From CAWEHU01 sp963808965 (GTDB lineage: Bacteria; Pseudomonadota; Alphaproteobacteria; Acetobacterales; Acetobacteraceae), in assembly GCA_963808965.1 (NCBI GenBank), contig CAWEHU010000028.1, forward strand, positions 1 through 64,000: 64,000 nt of DNA, read 5' to 3'. The position numbers and the translations under genes are program-made. How positions within the stretch are numbered: the first letter of the stretch is position 1; every line of letters begins with the position of its first letter. This document shows, piece by piece, positions 36,037 through 45,804 of the stretch. The notes beneath the pieces were generated by a model. The model was given only the letters and a program-made list of their open reading frames with translations, was not told the origin of the DNA and did no database searches.

Positions 36037-37155
36037 GTGCTGACGGACATGTCGAGCTGGGGCCGGGACAATGGCGGGCCGGGCTCGGTCTACGCAGCGA
36101 ATGCCGCGGCGAAGGATTTCAAAGGCGAAGTCGCGGGCCGAAAAATAGAGATCGTGGTCGGCGATCATAAAATGTCGCCGGACGTAGGCATGACCATTGC
36201 CCGCAAATGGATCGACGAGGACGGGGTGGAGGTGATTGCCGACGTGCCCAACTCGGCGATCGCTCTCGCCGTTAGCGGACTCTGCAAGGACAAGAACCGG
36301 ATCGCGCTCCTCTCCGCTCCCGGCTCCAGCGAGCTGACGAATGCCCGATGCAACGATCGGACCGTGCAGTTCACCTACAACTCCTATGCTACGACCAAAG
36401 TCACGACGTCGGCTCTAATCGCCGATGGTGCCAAAACGTGGTTCTTCATCACCGCCGACTACGCTTTCGGCAAGCAACTACAAACGGACGCGACCGATTT
36501 CATCCAGCGGGCCGGCGGCAAGGTACTTGGGAGCGCGCTGCATCCCGACGGGAACTCGGATTTCTCTGCGCTGCTGCTTCAGGCGCAGTCGTCGGGAGCA
36601 GACGTGTTGGCGCTGGCCAATTCCGGAACGGACTGCACCAATACGCTCAAACAGGCGGCGGAGTTCGGATTGACGCAGGGCCGGCAGAGAATGGCCGGGC
36701 TCGGCATGTTCCTCACCGACGTGCATGCAGCGGGATTGGAAGTCGCGCAGAACACCCGCTACACCACCGCTTTCTACTGGGACATGAATTCGCAAGCGGC
36801 CGAGTGGTCGAGGGGCTATCTGACGCAAATCGGCTTGATGCCCACCATGTTGCAGATCGGCGTTCATGGCGCGGTGCTACACTACCTGAAAGCGGTGGCG
36901 GGCGCTGGAACCAGTGACGCCGGCGCGGTCATGGCGAAAATGCAGGAGCTGCCGGTGAAAGATATCTTCACCACCAAGGAGGCGAAGCTTCGCGCAGATG
37001 GCCAAGTGATTTGGGACATGTATCTGGCCCGGGTCAAGACGCCGCAGCAATCGAAGGGGCCATGGGATTATTTAGAGCTCGTTCGCACCGTGCGGGGCGA
37101 AGACGCTTATCGGCCCGCATCCGAGTTCGCCTGCCCACTTTTGAAAAAGGCTTAG
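36037..37155 (+). pseudogene. ABC transporter substrate-binding protein lacking its signal peptide
   Basis: The mature part of a branched-chain amino-acid-type (LivK-like) periplasmic binding protein is complete: IGVLTDMSSWGRDNGGPG, VGDHKMSPDVGMTIARKWIDEDGVEVI, FFITADYAFGKQLQTDATDFI, GNSDFSALLLQAQSSGADVL. The frame is closed upstream by a TAG at 36019-36021, directly before PLRIGVLTD; before that stop the same frame reads an Ala-rich stretch that could be the lost signal peptide. Without export the protein cannot work as a binding protein. No permease or ATPase genes follow, so this is an orphan. A start at GTG 36037 is only the first in-frame option. Confidence 0.72.
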
Positions 37156-37170
37156 GTCTGGAGAAATCGC

Positions 37171-37920
37171 ATGCTGCTTGAGAACCGGATCGGCCTTGTC
37201 ACTGGCGCCGGACAGGGCAATGGCGCTGCGATCGCCAAGGGTCTTGCGCAGCACGGTGCGCGCGTCGTCGTGACCGATATCAATGCCGAGAATGCGAATG
37301 AGACGGCGGATAATATCCGGCGAGGCGGTGGGCGGGCTTGTGCATTCGCGCTTGATGTTACGGACGCAACCGCCTGCACGAAGCTGGCGACAACGGTCGA
37401 GCAGGAGGTCGGGAATGTATCGGTTCTCGTCAACAATGCCGGAATCGCCCCGCGCCATACGATCGATGATCCGCAAGCGGGTCGGCTCTGGAATGCCGCG
37501 CTCGATGTCAACCTGCATGGAACCCTCAACGTCACGCTGGCGTTCCTCCGCGCTCTGCGTGCTACAAAGGGCGCTATCATCAACATCGCTTCGATCGCGT
37601 CTTTCGTCTCGACGGGCACTTCGATCGGCTATACCACCTCAAAGGCCGCGGTGAAGATGCTGACCCAGACCCTGGCCCAGGAGCTGGCGAAGGACGGTGT
37701 GCGCGTAAACGCGATTGCCCCAGGCACCTTTGCGACGGCGATGACAGAAGCCACGCGGTTCGACGCGGAACGCTCAGCGAGATTTCTTGGGCGAATACCG
37801 CTTGGCCGATACGGGGAGCCCGAGGAGCTTGTCGGTCCGGTGGTCTTCCTCGCCTCGTCAATGTCCAGCTACGTGATCGGCGCGACCCTGGTGGTAGATG
37901 GCGGTTATCTCACGGGCTGA
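37171..37920 (+). CDS. short-chain dehydrogenase/reductase
   Basis: 249 residues, a classical SDR. Cofactor site TGAGQGNG (11-18), NNAG (88-91), catalytic Ser141 or Ser144, Tyr154 and Lys158 (YTTSK), and the FabG-like ending GATLVVDGGYLTG. NAD(P)-dependent oxidation of an alcohol. It lies between a binding-protein remnant and an FAD dehydrogenase, suggesting that all three once served uptake and oxidation of one compound, perhaps cyclic or steroid-like, but the substrate is unknown. Confidence 0.88.
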   Translation: MLLENRIGLVTGAGQGNGAAIAKGLAQHGARVVVTDINAENANETADNIRRGGGRACAFALDVTDATACTKLATTVEQEVGNVSVLVNNAGIAPRHTIDDPQAGRLWNAALDVNLHGTLNVTLAFLRALRATKGAIINIASIASFVSTGTSIGYTTSKAAVKMLTQTLAQELAKDGVRVNAIAPGTFATAMTEATRFDAERSARFLGRIPLGRYGEPEELVGPVVFLASSMSSYVIGATLVVDGGYLTG

Positions 37921-38039
37921 TGCGCGCTCGGCGCCGGCGCACGGGAGGGCAGCCAAGCCGCCACACGATGCCGACGAACTCTTGGCGCGACGCATTCCAA
38001 TATGCGGACTGAGCGGACAGCAAAGGGAAGCGGACCTCG

Positions 38040-39774
38040 ATGAGCGGAACCAAATCGGTAAGCTGTGATGTCCTGGTCGCCGGTTCCGGCGCGGGCGGCC
38101 TGGCCGCGGCGACAGTTGCTGGACTGCATGGCCTGGAGGTCATCGTAGCTGAAAAAGACCGTTATGTCGGCGGAACTACCGCGCTTTCGGGCGGCTTCAT
38201 GTGGATTCCGTGCAATCCCGTGTCGCAACGGGATGGCGTGAAAGACAGCCCGGAGGCGGCGAGGACGTATCTTCAGCACGAGGCGGGCAACTATTTCAAT
38301 GCCGAATGCGTGGATGCGTTTCTTGCACGGGGTCCGGAGGCAGTGGCGTTTTTCGAAGAAAGAACCGCTCTCACATTCGAGCCAGCCTCGGCCTTCTCCG
38401 ATTATCATCCGAATGCGCCCGGTGGCCTGCCGGGCGGTCGCTCCATCCTGGCGCAGCCCTTCAGCGGCCGCGCTCTTGGCGAGGAAATCAAGCGACTGCG
38501 GCCGCCGCTGCGGGAGCTGACTTTCGCCGGCCTGATGATCGGCTCCGGGCCGGAATTGAAGCACTTCTTTAATGTCACCCGGTCGGCACGCTCGGCGGTA
38601 TTCGTCGCCACCCGGATGGCTTCGCACATGCGCGACCTGGCGACAGCGGACGCGGCATGCGGCTGGTCAACGGCAATGCGTTGGCCGGACGGCTGATTTC
38701 GCGCCGCCCTCGATGCGGGCTGTAAAATCTGGACGGACTCGCCTCTGGTTCGGCTCATCGCAGAGGGCGGCGCGGTGCGCGGGGCCGTCGTGCAGACGCG
38801 TGATGGCGAATTGTTGGTCCAAGCCAAGCGAGGTGTGGTGCTCGCGATGGGGGGCTTTCCACAAGACAAGGAGCGGCGCCGAGCGCTGTTCCCGCACGAT
38901 CCGGACGGTGAAAGCCATTTTTCGCCCGCGCCGCTCAGCAACACCGGCGACGCGTTGCGCATGGGCGAAGAGATCGGGGCGGCGCTCGAGCTCGGCTATC
39001 CGAATGCGGCGGCGTGGGTGCCTGTGTCGCGCGTGCCGCGCAAGGGCGGCAGCTGGGGCGTATTCCCGCATTTCATCGACCGCGCCAAACCGGGCCTCAT
39101 CGCGGTTTTGCCGAACGGCAAGCGTTTCGTGAACGAAGCGAACTCGTACCATGATTTCGTGCAGGCGCTGTTCGCGGCCATCCCGCCTGACAATTCGCTT
39201 GCGCGCGCGTTCCTGATTGTCGACCATGCTTTCATCAAGCGTTTCGGCCTGGGCTTCGTGAAGCCGTTTCCCGTGCCGCTCGCGCCAGCCATCCGCTCCG
39301 GCTACCTCAAGCGCGGCCGCACACTGACCGCACTGGCCGCGGCGGCAGGAATTGATGCCGCGGGCCTGGAAGCGACTGTCGCGGCCTATAACGAGGACGC
39401 AAGAACCGGTACGGACACGGCGTTTGGCAAAGGCTCGACCGCGTACAATCGCTTCAATGGCGATCCCTCTTTCCAGCCGAATCCCTGCCTCGCGCCGATC
39501 GCAAAAGGCGCCTTTCTACGCGGTCGAGGTCGTAGTCGGCGATCTCGGCACCTTCGATGGCCTGCGCGCGAACGGCGACGCCCAGGTGCTCGACCGCGAT
39601 GGCAAACCGATCCCGGGTCTCTATGCGGCCGGCAACGACATGGCGAGCATCATGGGGGGCAATTACCCCGGCGGCGGCATCACGCTCGGCCCCGCTATCA
39701 CCTTTGGCTACATCGCGGCGCGTCACATAGCCGGGGCGGACCGGGCTGGGACCGATCTGTCCGAGGCAGTCTAG
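38040..39774 (+). CDS. FAD-dependent 3-ketosteroid dehydrogenase-like flavoprotein, frameshifted
   Basis: Starts at ATG 38040 behind AAAGGGAAG. FAD site LVAGSGAGGLAAATVAG, then EKDRYVGGTTALSGGFMWIP; later GGFPQDKERR, GKRFVNEANSYHDF, and the C-terminal FAD segment LYAAGNDMASIMGGNYPGGG with GPAITFGYIAARH. The protein (about 577 residues) requires three frame changes: one base lost near 38645, one T gained in GATTTC (38695-38700, restoring LIRAALDAG), and one G gained near 39507. It belongs to the FAD_binding_2 group with KstD-like and fumarate reductase-like members. The reaction is probably a 1,2-dehydrogenation; the substrate is unproven. Confidence 0.82.
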
Positions 39775-39833
39775 TTTTGCTCTGGCTCGTCTGGGTCGTA
39801 GGATGTCATCGATCGCGGTCCAGGTGATGAGAG

Positions 39834-40040
39834 ATGCGCGGAGCCCGCCTCCGGAAGGATGATCGGAAGCAGGAGCCGGAAGCCGATCGGCAGACTGCGA
39901 GCTTGGGCGGGCTTGCCCTGGTGTTACTCCTTGTGGTTCTCGGGTTATTCCTGGTGCGCGCCTTGCAGATCAAAGGCCACATCGAGGATTGCCTGCTGGC
40001 CGGGCGCCGCGATTGCGACACCGCCTTCGTCCACCGCTGA
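39834..40040 (+). CDS. 68-residue single-pass membrane protein with DC-x3-GR-x2-C tail
   Basis: From ATG 39834: a charged 22-residue N-terminus, one transmembrane segment (GGLALVLLLVVLGLFLVRAL), then QIKGHIE and the tail DCLLAGRRDC (residues 52-61). Its architecture and tail match the protein at 34247-34429, though the rest is not conserved. It sits between the FAD dehydrogenase and a di-haem cytochrome. Function unknown. Confidence 0.6.
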   Translation: MRGARLRKDDRKQEPEADRQTASLGGLALVLLLVVLGLFLVRALQIKGHIEDCLLAGRRDCDTAFVHR

Positions 40041-40161
40041 TCGGCGCGATCGGCGGGTGCTCGCGTATGTTTTACGCTTGCCGGACCCGACTGGGCCTAA
40101 CGTTCCTGCTGCGAGCGGCTCGATTAGGCCATCGTGAATCGTCGGGGTATGGGGAGACGTG

Positions 40162-41558
40162 CATGTCCGCCCTTCAAAAGCAAATCCTCCCTCTGGCCGC
40201 GACTTTCCTGCTCAGCCTGCCGGCAATAGCGGATCCTCTGCCCCCGGATGCCAGCTACCGGCCGTTGCCGACGATCCCCTTCGATGCTGTGAAAGCGAAC
40301 GACGAGGCGGAAAAGCCGCTCGTGACGCAGCAACAGCAGGACTTGCTGAGCCAGCGCTACGATTTGTCCGATCGCCCGCTCGCGGGTGTGATGATGTCGG
40401 GTGGCCGCAAGCCGGTCCAAGGCGGCGTTCGCGTCAAGCTGCCCGCGGGCGCGACCTGGGATAGTCTCGCGCAGTTAAGCCCGGACGACATCCGCCAGCG
40501 CGGATTGCTTCCGCTGGGGTTCATGCCTCTGCCGCACGTCAAGCAGGCGACCGGTGGGCAAGTGTTCCCCAACATCGAGATCGACGAGATCAGAAAACAG
40601 GAAGGCCGTGACCTGCGGCGCTTCGACGTCGATTTCGATCTTCCGGATCGCTTCACGCCGGAATTTCCGCCTCCGATCTTCCTAACGACGCACCCGGAAC
40701 TGGGCGACGTGTCGCAGGGCAAGCTCCTCACCATCAAGAACTACTACGCGCTGATGGTGGGCATTCTGACCCCGGTTCAGATCGAGGGATTGCGACTCCT
40801 CCTGACGCCCTTCCCGCAGGAGGAGTTCAATCAGACGGAGGATCGCAAGAGCGCGGACCAAAGCCTCGGAGTCACGTGCCTCGACTGTCACTCCAATTTC
40901 CACACCAACGCCGCTTTTCACCAGACCCCGGATGTCCGGCCGCAGGCCGATCGCTTCCGGTTGGATACGACCAGCTTGCGTGGCCTCTTCAACCAGCAGA
41001 TCCACGGATCGAAGCGGTCCCTTCGGTCGGTCGAGGATTTCAGCCAGTTCGAGCAGAGAACCGCCTATTTCAACGGCGACCACGTGAGCGCGACGCGCAA
41101 GGGCGTCGAATTTGCCTGACCGCACGAACCAGGTCGCGATGATGGCGCAGATGCAGAACATCATCGACTTCCCGCCCGCGCCGAAACTCGACCCGATGGG
41201 CCGGCTCGATCCGAGCAAGGCGAGCCAGCAAGAACTAGCCGGCGAGACGGTGTTCTTGGGCAAGGGACGTTGCGGCGAATGCCACATGCCGCAGACCGCC
41301 TTCATGGACAACAACATGCACGATCTGAAGCTCGAGCGCTTCTACCAGATCGGGCAGGTGGCCAATGGATTGGTGCTGTTGCCAGACGGGCCGATCAAGA
41401 CCTTCACCTTGCGCGGCATAAAGGATTCGCCGCCTTATCTGCATGATGGGCGACTGCTGACGCTCCCCGACACGGTCGAGTTCTTCAACCTCGTGCTCGG
41501 CTTGAAGCTGTCACAGCAGGAGAAAGACGATCTGCTCGCCTACCTGCTCGTACTCTGA
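40162..41558 (+). CDS. exported di-haem c-type cytochrome, frameshifted
   Basis: ATG 40162 begins a signal peptide (KQILPLAATFLLSLPAIA). Two haem c motifs are present: CLDCH (about residue 240, SLGVTCLDCHSNFH) and, in the second frame, CGECH (GKGRCGECHMPQTAF). The frame changes at about 41108-41115, where VSATRKGV should run into NLPDRTNQVAMMAQ. The spacing of the two haems and the ending LRGIKDSPPYLHDGR-LLTLPDTVEFFN resemble the cytochrome c peroxidase/MauG group. A periplasmic redox role is inferred; the electron partner is unknown. Confidence 0.8.
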
Positions 41559-41603
41559 ACGCGATCCGAAGCCGAACGCGCCTGAGATAGAGGGATCATT
41601 CCG

Positions 41604-42290
41604 ATGCAACGATTGACGGCTGCTTCTCTGCCGTTGCTCGCTCTCCTGGCCTTCGGCGCGGCACGGGCGCAAACGGGGAATCCGAACCCGGCGATGATGC
41701 CTCCGGGAACGCCGCAGACCGCGCCCGGCATCCCTGCGCCGCATCAACCGAACCAACCGGATCGGCTTTTTGCCCGCGAGGCCGCAATCGGCGGAATGGC
41801 GGAAGTCGCCTTCGGCAAGCTGGCGGCCCAAAAAGGCCAGGACTCCGCGGTGAAGGAATTCGGCCGCCGGATGGTGGACGACCACACGAAACTCAACGAC
41901 CGGCTGTCGAATCTCGCGAGCGCTGATGGCATCGCCCTACCCGGATCGCTCGATGAAGAGCATCGGTCGATGTACGAGCAGCTTGAGAAATTGAACGGAG
42001 CGGCATTCGATCGGCAATATATTCAGGGGCAAATCGCCGATCACCAGAAGACCGCACAGCTCCTGGAATATGAAATCGGCTCAGGTCAGGATGCCGATTT
42101 GAAAATGTTTGCCGCGGATGGACTGCCCGTCATATTCGGCCATCTGCAAATGGCCCAGACGATCGACGCCCAGCTCGCCGGAAAGGTGTTGCAGGCGGCT
42201 GCCCCGCCCGCGACGGCGCCGTCGGATCGCGGCTCGGTCACCCCGAAAGCTCCTCCCGGCGGCAGCGGAAAGAGTCCGGGCGCCCGTTGA
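41604..42290 (+). CDS. exported DUF4142 domain protein
   Basis: 228 residues with a signal peptide (LTAASLPLLALLAFGAARAQ) and a Pro-rich linker. The DUF4142 helical bundle follows: DRLFAREAAIGGMAEVAFGKLAAQKG, VKEFGRRMVDDHTKLNDRL, FDRQYIQGQIADHQKTAQLLEYEI. The tail is again Pro/Ser/Gly-rich. These proteins are periplasmic, ferritin-like helical bundles of unknown function, often stress-linked. It lies 45 bases downstream of the di-haem cytochrome and may be cotranscribed. Confidence 0.87.
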   Translation: MQRLTAASLPLLALLAFGAARAQTGNPNPAMMPPGTPQTAPGIPAPHQPNQPDRLFAREAAIGGMAEVAFGKLAAQKGQDSAVKEFGRRMVDDHTKLNDRLSNLASADGIALPGSLDEEHRSMYEQLEKLNGAAFDRQYIQGQIADHQKTAQLLEYEIGSGQDADLKMFAADGLPVIFGHLQMAQTIDAQLAGKVLQAAAPPATAPSDRGSVTPKAPPGGSGKSPGAR

Positions 42291-42306
42291 GGTCGGCGGG
42301 CCTCGC

Positions 42307-42587
42307 TCAACCCGTGTATCCGGCCTCTTGCGGTGCGGACCCGCTCGTGCGGCGGATGCGCCGGTACGCCCGCGCCGCCTGCCGCAAGCATCACGATCCA
42401 CGAACCCGGCGGCGGTTCGACGAGGTGGTGCATTGCTCGCGCGTAATCGAGCAGCAGTCCCGGCGTCCAGCGGGTCGATGACGATACCGAAGCCGAGGGC
42501 GGCCCAGATCGCGCCGATCGTGGCGAGCGTCAGCCAGTGTCGCTGCGTGGCCTCGACCCCGAGGAGAAGGAGCGTGAGCTGGATCAT
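42307..42587 (-). pseudogene. possible small membrane protein, frameshifted
   Basis: From ATG 42587 the minus strand reads two hydrophobic helices (IQLTLLLLGVEATQ; WLTLATIGAIWAALGFGIVI), then, after a shift near 42458, LLLDYARAMHHLVEPPPGSWIVMLAAGG, and after a second shift AYRRIRRTSGSAPQEAGYTG and a stop at 42307. About 93 residues if the shifts are errors. No family recognised. The stretch is otherwise empty, so a broken small gene is the best reading, but it is uncertain. Confidence 0.35.
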
Positions 42588-42669
42588 CGAGGCTCATTCC
42601 GGCTTTCGCGGGCAAGCCGCGCGCGCGAGCCGAGTCTAGCCAGCAGGGCGACCGCCTGCAACGAGCCGG

Positions 42670-43353
42670 CTATAGCAGCCCTGCGGCGATGTTGACCGTC
42701 AACGCGACGATGATTGTGTCGAACAGGAAACCGAGCAACCCGTGCAGGGTGGCGAGCCGTCGCAGCTTGCGGGACGTGATCTGCACATCGGAGACCTGGA
42801 AGGTCATGCCTAGCACCAGCGCGAAATACATGAAGTCCATGTAGTCGGGATCATTCTCGCCAGGAAATTGCAGTCCGCGTTCGAGATCATCCCCATCCGC
42901 CCGCTTCGCGTAGAACTCGTGCGCGTAGCGCAAAGCGAAGGTCACATGCGTCATCAGCCAGGACGCGAATAACGTGAACGCCACGACCGCGATGTGAAGG
43001 TTGCGTTGCGTGACCGGGATGTCCTTCGACGTCGAGAACTCGAAGATGATCGCGACCAAGCTGATCGCCACGCCGGCGACGGTCAGGAAGAAGATCGTCC
43101 ATTCTCCTTGCTCCTGCCGCTCGGCGTCGGCAGCCATGCGGCCCTGGTGTTCACTCAGGAACAGAATCGCAATCAACACCAGGAAGACGCTGACGCCTGC
43201 ATCCCATGCCAGGATCGCGTGGGCCTGCGGACCGTAGCGACTGGGCAGGAGGACGTAGGCGATGCAGCCGCAGACGACGCCGATGAAGAGCCGCGGCCGC
43301 CCTACGATAACGCGCCATATCCAGCCGACCACGGGCAGATCACGGACTCGCAC
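42670..43353 (-). CDS. DUF1345 integral membrane protein
   Basis: 227 residues with about five transmembrane segments. The family signature is near the C-terminus: DYMDFMYFALVLGMTFQVSDVQITSRKLRRLATLHGLLGF. FASWLMTHVTFALRYAHEFY and the N-terminal LLPSRYGPQAHAILAWDAG also fit DUF1345. Function is unknown; the conserved Asp-rich loop between membrane segments could bind ions. Single gene, divergent from the next hydrolase gene. Confidence 0.88.
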   Translation of the reverse strand: MRVRDLPVVGWIWRVIVGRPRLFIGVVCGCIAYVLLPSRYGPQAHAILAWDAGVSVFLVLIAILFLSEHQGRMAADAERQEQGEWTIFFLTVAGVAISLVAIIFEFSTSKDIPVTQRNLHIAVVAFTLFASWLMTHVTFALRYAHEFYAKRADGDDLERGLQFPGENDPDYMDFMYFALVLGMTFQVSDVQITSRKLRRLATLHGLLGFLFDTIIVALTVNIAAGLL

Positions 43354-43574
43354 GGTTGCTCAGCGCGTCCGCCACACGCAGTCGGCGACCGAAGCGTCCC
43401 GCTCCATCGGGCGGTTCTCCCGAATGTTGACCCGCCCAGGCACAGTCGCACGTGGAGCCCTCCCGGCCAAAACGGATCGCGGGCGGGAGCGCGACGCTGG
43501 TTCCGCTGGCGCATCCGCGCGAGCGAGCGTTTACTTCCGGCTGCGGCGGCCGAAGCGGTGAGGGAGCCCACGAT

Positions 43575-44693
43575 ATGCTCCAGATCAATGTGCCTTTCGT
43601 GACCAACCGTCCTGTCACCGGCCTGGATTTCGGCCCGCCCCCGGAGCCGTCGAGCTTCGCCGCGCTCACTTATGGCAGCGGTGTCGTGAGCGCGTCCGCG
43701 GATCCCTTCTACGAGGGCGCGCTTTTACCGGGACAGATCGCAATCGGGGGCACCGACGCAGGCGTCGCGGCCGAGCCTGATCCACGTCTGATCGGATTCC
43801 TGCGCGCATGGCTGCGGAGCGCAGCCGCTGGCGATCAGATGCCGCTGGTTTACGTGCATGGGTTCGAGTTCAGCTTCGAGCAGGCACTGGAACTCACGGC
43901 CGACCTCGCCGCCTGTTTCGCGGCCGACCCGGCCCGCACCAGAGTTGCGCCTCTGGTCTTCAGCTTTCCAACCCATGACAGTGCCTGGGCGTACCGGCAA
44001 GATCGCGGCTATGCCCAGCTTTCCGGCGTGGCGCTGGCCCGTTTTCTGACTGCGCTGAACAAGGCCTGGCTCGCCACGCAATCGGAGGCCATGATGCTGC
44101 TCGCACACAGCATGGGCTGCTTCGTGCTCGATAACGGCTGCGGTGCGCTGGTCGGTCAGCCGCCTCTCGAAGGTCCCATGTTCGCGCAGGCGCTCATCAT
44201 GGCGGGGGACGTGGTCCGGGGCGCGCTCGATCCAGGGCACGGGCTGTACAACGTTTCCGACTTGGCGACCTGGGTGACGGTTGGCGTCAACGCGGCGGAT
44301 ACCATCACGGCGTTCGTCGCCCAATATGGCGGGGTGCCTTTCCCGCGATTGGCGGCGATGGGGCCGGACGATGTTTCCGTGTTGCAACATAACGTGCGGG
44401 TTGTCGATTACAGCTATGTCGTCCCCGGCCAAGGGACGGTTCTGGTGCCGACCCGCACGGCCGAGTGGAACTACGTGGGCCACGGCTACTACCACACGAT
44501 CCCGCGGGTTCGGGTGGACCTCGAATACGTGCTGGCCAATCGTGATCCCAACTCCATTCCGGGGCGCCAGAAGGGGCCTGGCCCCGGCGGCAGCCCGGAG
44601 CAGAACGCGCGCCTCTACGTGATGCCGAGCCTCTCGCCCGCTACAATTCTGGAGGCACAGGTCACCACCACTCCGCCGGTGGGTACCGGCTGA
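43575..44693 (+). CDS. alpha/beta hydrolase of the DUF900 type
   Basis: 372 residues from ATG 43575; the open frame extends further upstream, but MLQINVPFVTNRPVTG is the natural start. The strand LVYVHGFEFSFEQAL and the nucleophile elbow AHSMG (Ser179) define an alpha/beta hydrolase fold; WNYVGHGYYHTIPRV near the C-terminus provides candidate catalytic histidines. There is no signal peptide. The DUF900 group is uncharacterised; esterase activity is plausible. A Gly/Pro-rich tail (GPGPGGSPEQ) precedes the end. Confidence 0.75.
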   Translation: MLQINVPFVTNRPVTGLDFGPPPEPSSFAALTYGSGVVSASADPFYEGALLPGQIAIGGTDAGVAAEPDPRLIGFLRAWLRSAAAGDQMPLVYVHGFEFSFEQALELTADLAACFAADPARTRVAPLVFSFPTHDSAWAYRQDRGYAQLSGVALARFLTALNKAWLATQSEAMMLLAHSMGCFVLDNGCGALVGQPPLEGPMFAQALIMAGDVVRGALDPGHGLYNVSDLATWVTVGVNAADTITAFVAQYGGVPFPRLAAMGPDDVSVLQHNVRVVDYSYVVPGQGTVLVPTRTAEWNYVGHGYYHTIPRVRVDLEYVLANRDPNSIPGRQKGPGPGGSPEQNARLYVMPSLSPATILEAQVTTTPPVGTG

Positions 44694-44731
44694 ACACCGC
44701 CGGCCTCAGTTCCAGCTCGAAATCGCACTAT

Positions 44732-45793
44732 ATGCCGCCGCAAAGACCCGCCCCCAGCTCAGTCAGGCGAGTGAGCCGGGCGGGGCCTCCGGAATTGCGC
44801 GCGTTGGGTCTGGCGGTGTGCCTTGCGATCGCCGCCTTCGCCTGGATCGCCGGAAACTATCTACCGGTGATCGGGGCGCCGGTGATCGCCATCATCCTCG
44901 GCGTGCTCGCGGCTAATCTTCCCGGCACGGGGCCGGTCAGTCGCCGCCTCGCCGTCAAGAATATCAGCGGCCATGCCCTCCGCGCCGGCATCGTGCTGCT
45001 AGGGCTGACGCTGAACCTTGGCGATGTTGCACGAACCGGCCTGTCCTCACTCGCTCTGTTGGCCGCGACGCTGGCCGTGGAACTCGGGGTCGCATGGTTC
45101 GCGGGTCGGCGGCTCGGAGTAAGGTGGCGGACGCGGTGCCTGATCGGCATCGGGACCACGATTTGCGGCGCATCGGCGATCGCCGCGTTGGCGCCCGTAC
45201 TGCGGGCGAGGACGGAGGAGATCACGTATTCGATCTCCGTTATCTTTCTTTTCAATATGCTGGCGGTGCTTCTGTTTCCGCCGCTCGGGCACGTGCTCGG
45301 CTTATCGGACCACGGTTTCGGGCTGTGGGCGGGCACGGCGGTCAACGACACCTCCGCGGTGGTCGCGGCCGGCTTCGCGTTCAGCAAGGTGGCAGGCACT
45401 TACGCGACGGTCGTAAAGCTGACGCGCACGACCCTGATCATTCCGCTCGTGCTCGGGTTCGGATTGGCTCTTCCCTGGCTCGATCCGCGGCACGGGTCGG
45501 CGCCCCGGCAGCCGAATGTCCTCGCGCGGCTCCGGAACACGGTCCCTTGGTTCATCCTGCTCTTCATCGCCGCTTCGCTCATCAATACGCTTGGATTGGT
45601 GGGCGACGCGGCGCCGCACATTCGAACTCTCGCACGCTTCGTGCTGGTGCTCGCATTGGCCGCCGTCGGATTACAGGGCTACTGGCAAAACTTCGCCCGG
45701 GCGGGACTACGGCCGCTGTTGCTCGGTTTCGGTACGTGGGCTGCCGTAGCTCTGACCAGCCTCGCCGTGCAGAGCTGGACCGCGCAGCTCTGA
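44732..45793 (+). CDS. YeiH-family putative sulfate exporter
   Basis: 353 residues, about ten membrane segments. The family hallmarks are GIVLLGLTLNLGDV, GIGTTICGASAIAALAPVL, LFPPLGHVLGLSD and GTAVNDTSAVVAAGFAFSKVAG. YeiH proteins are often next to a LysR regulator and have been linked to sulfate or other small-anion export, but direct proof is limited. Here no regulator is adjacent. It is convergent with the flippase gene, with an 11-base gap. Confidence 0.88.
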   Translation: MPPQRPAPSSVRRVSRAGPPELRALGLAVCLAIAAFAWIAGNYLPVIGAPVIAIILGVLAANLPGTGPVSRRLAVKNISGHALRAGIVLLGLTLNLGDVARTGLSSLALLAATLAVELGVAWFAGRRLGVRWRTRCLIGIGTTICGASAIAALAPVLRARTEEITYSISVIFLFNMLAVLLFPPLGHVLGLSDHGFGLWAGTAVNDTSAVVAAGFAFSKVAGTYATVVKLTRTTLIIPLVLGFGLALPWLDPRHGSAPRQPNVLARLRNTVPWFILLFIAASLINTLGLVGDAAPHIRTLARFVLVLALAAVGLQGYWQNFARAGLRPLLLGFGTWAAVALTSLAVQSWTAQL

Positions 45794-45804
45794 GTGCGGC
45801 AGCG

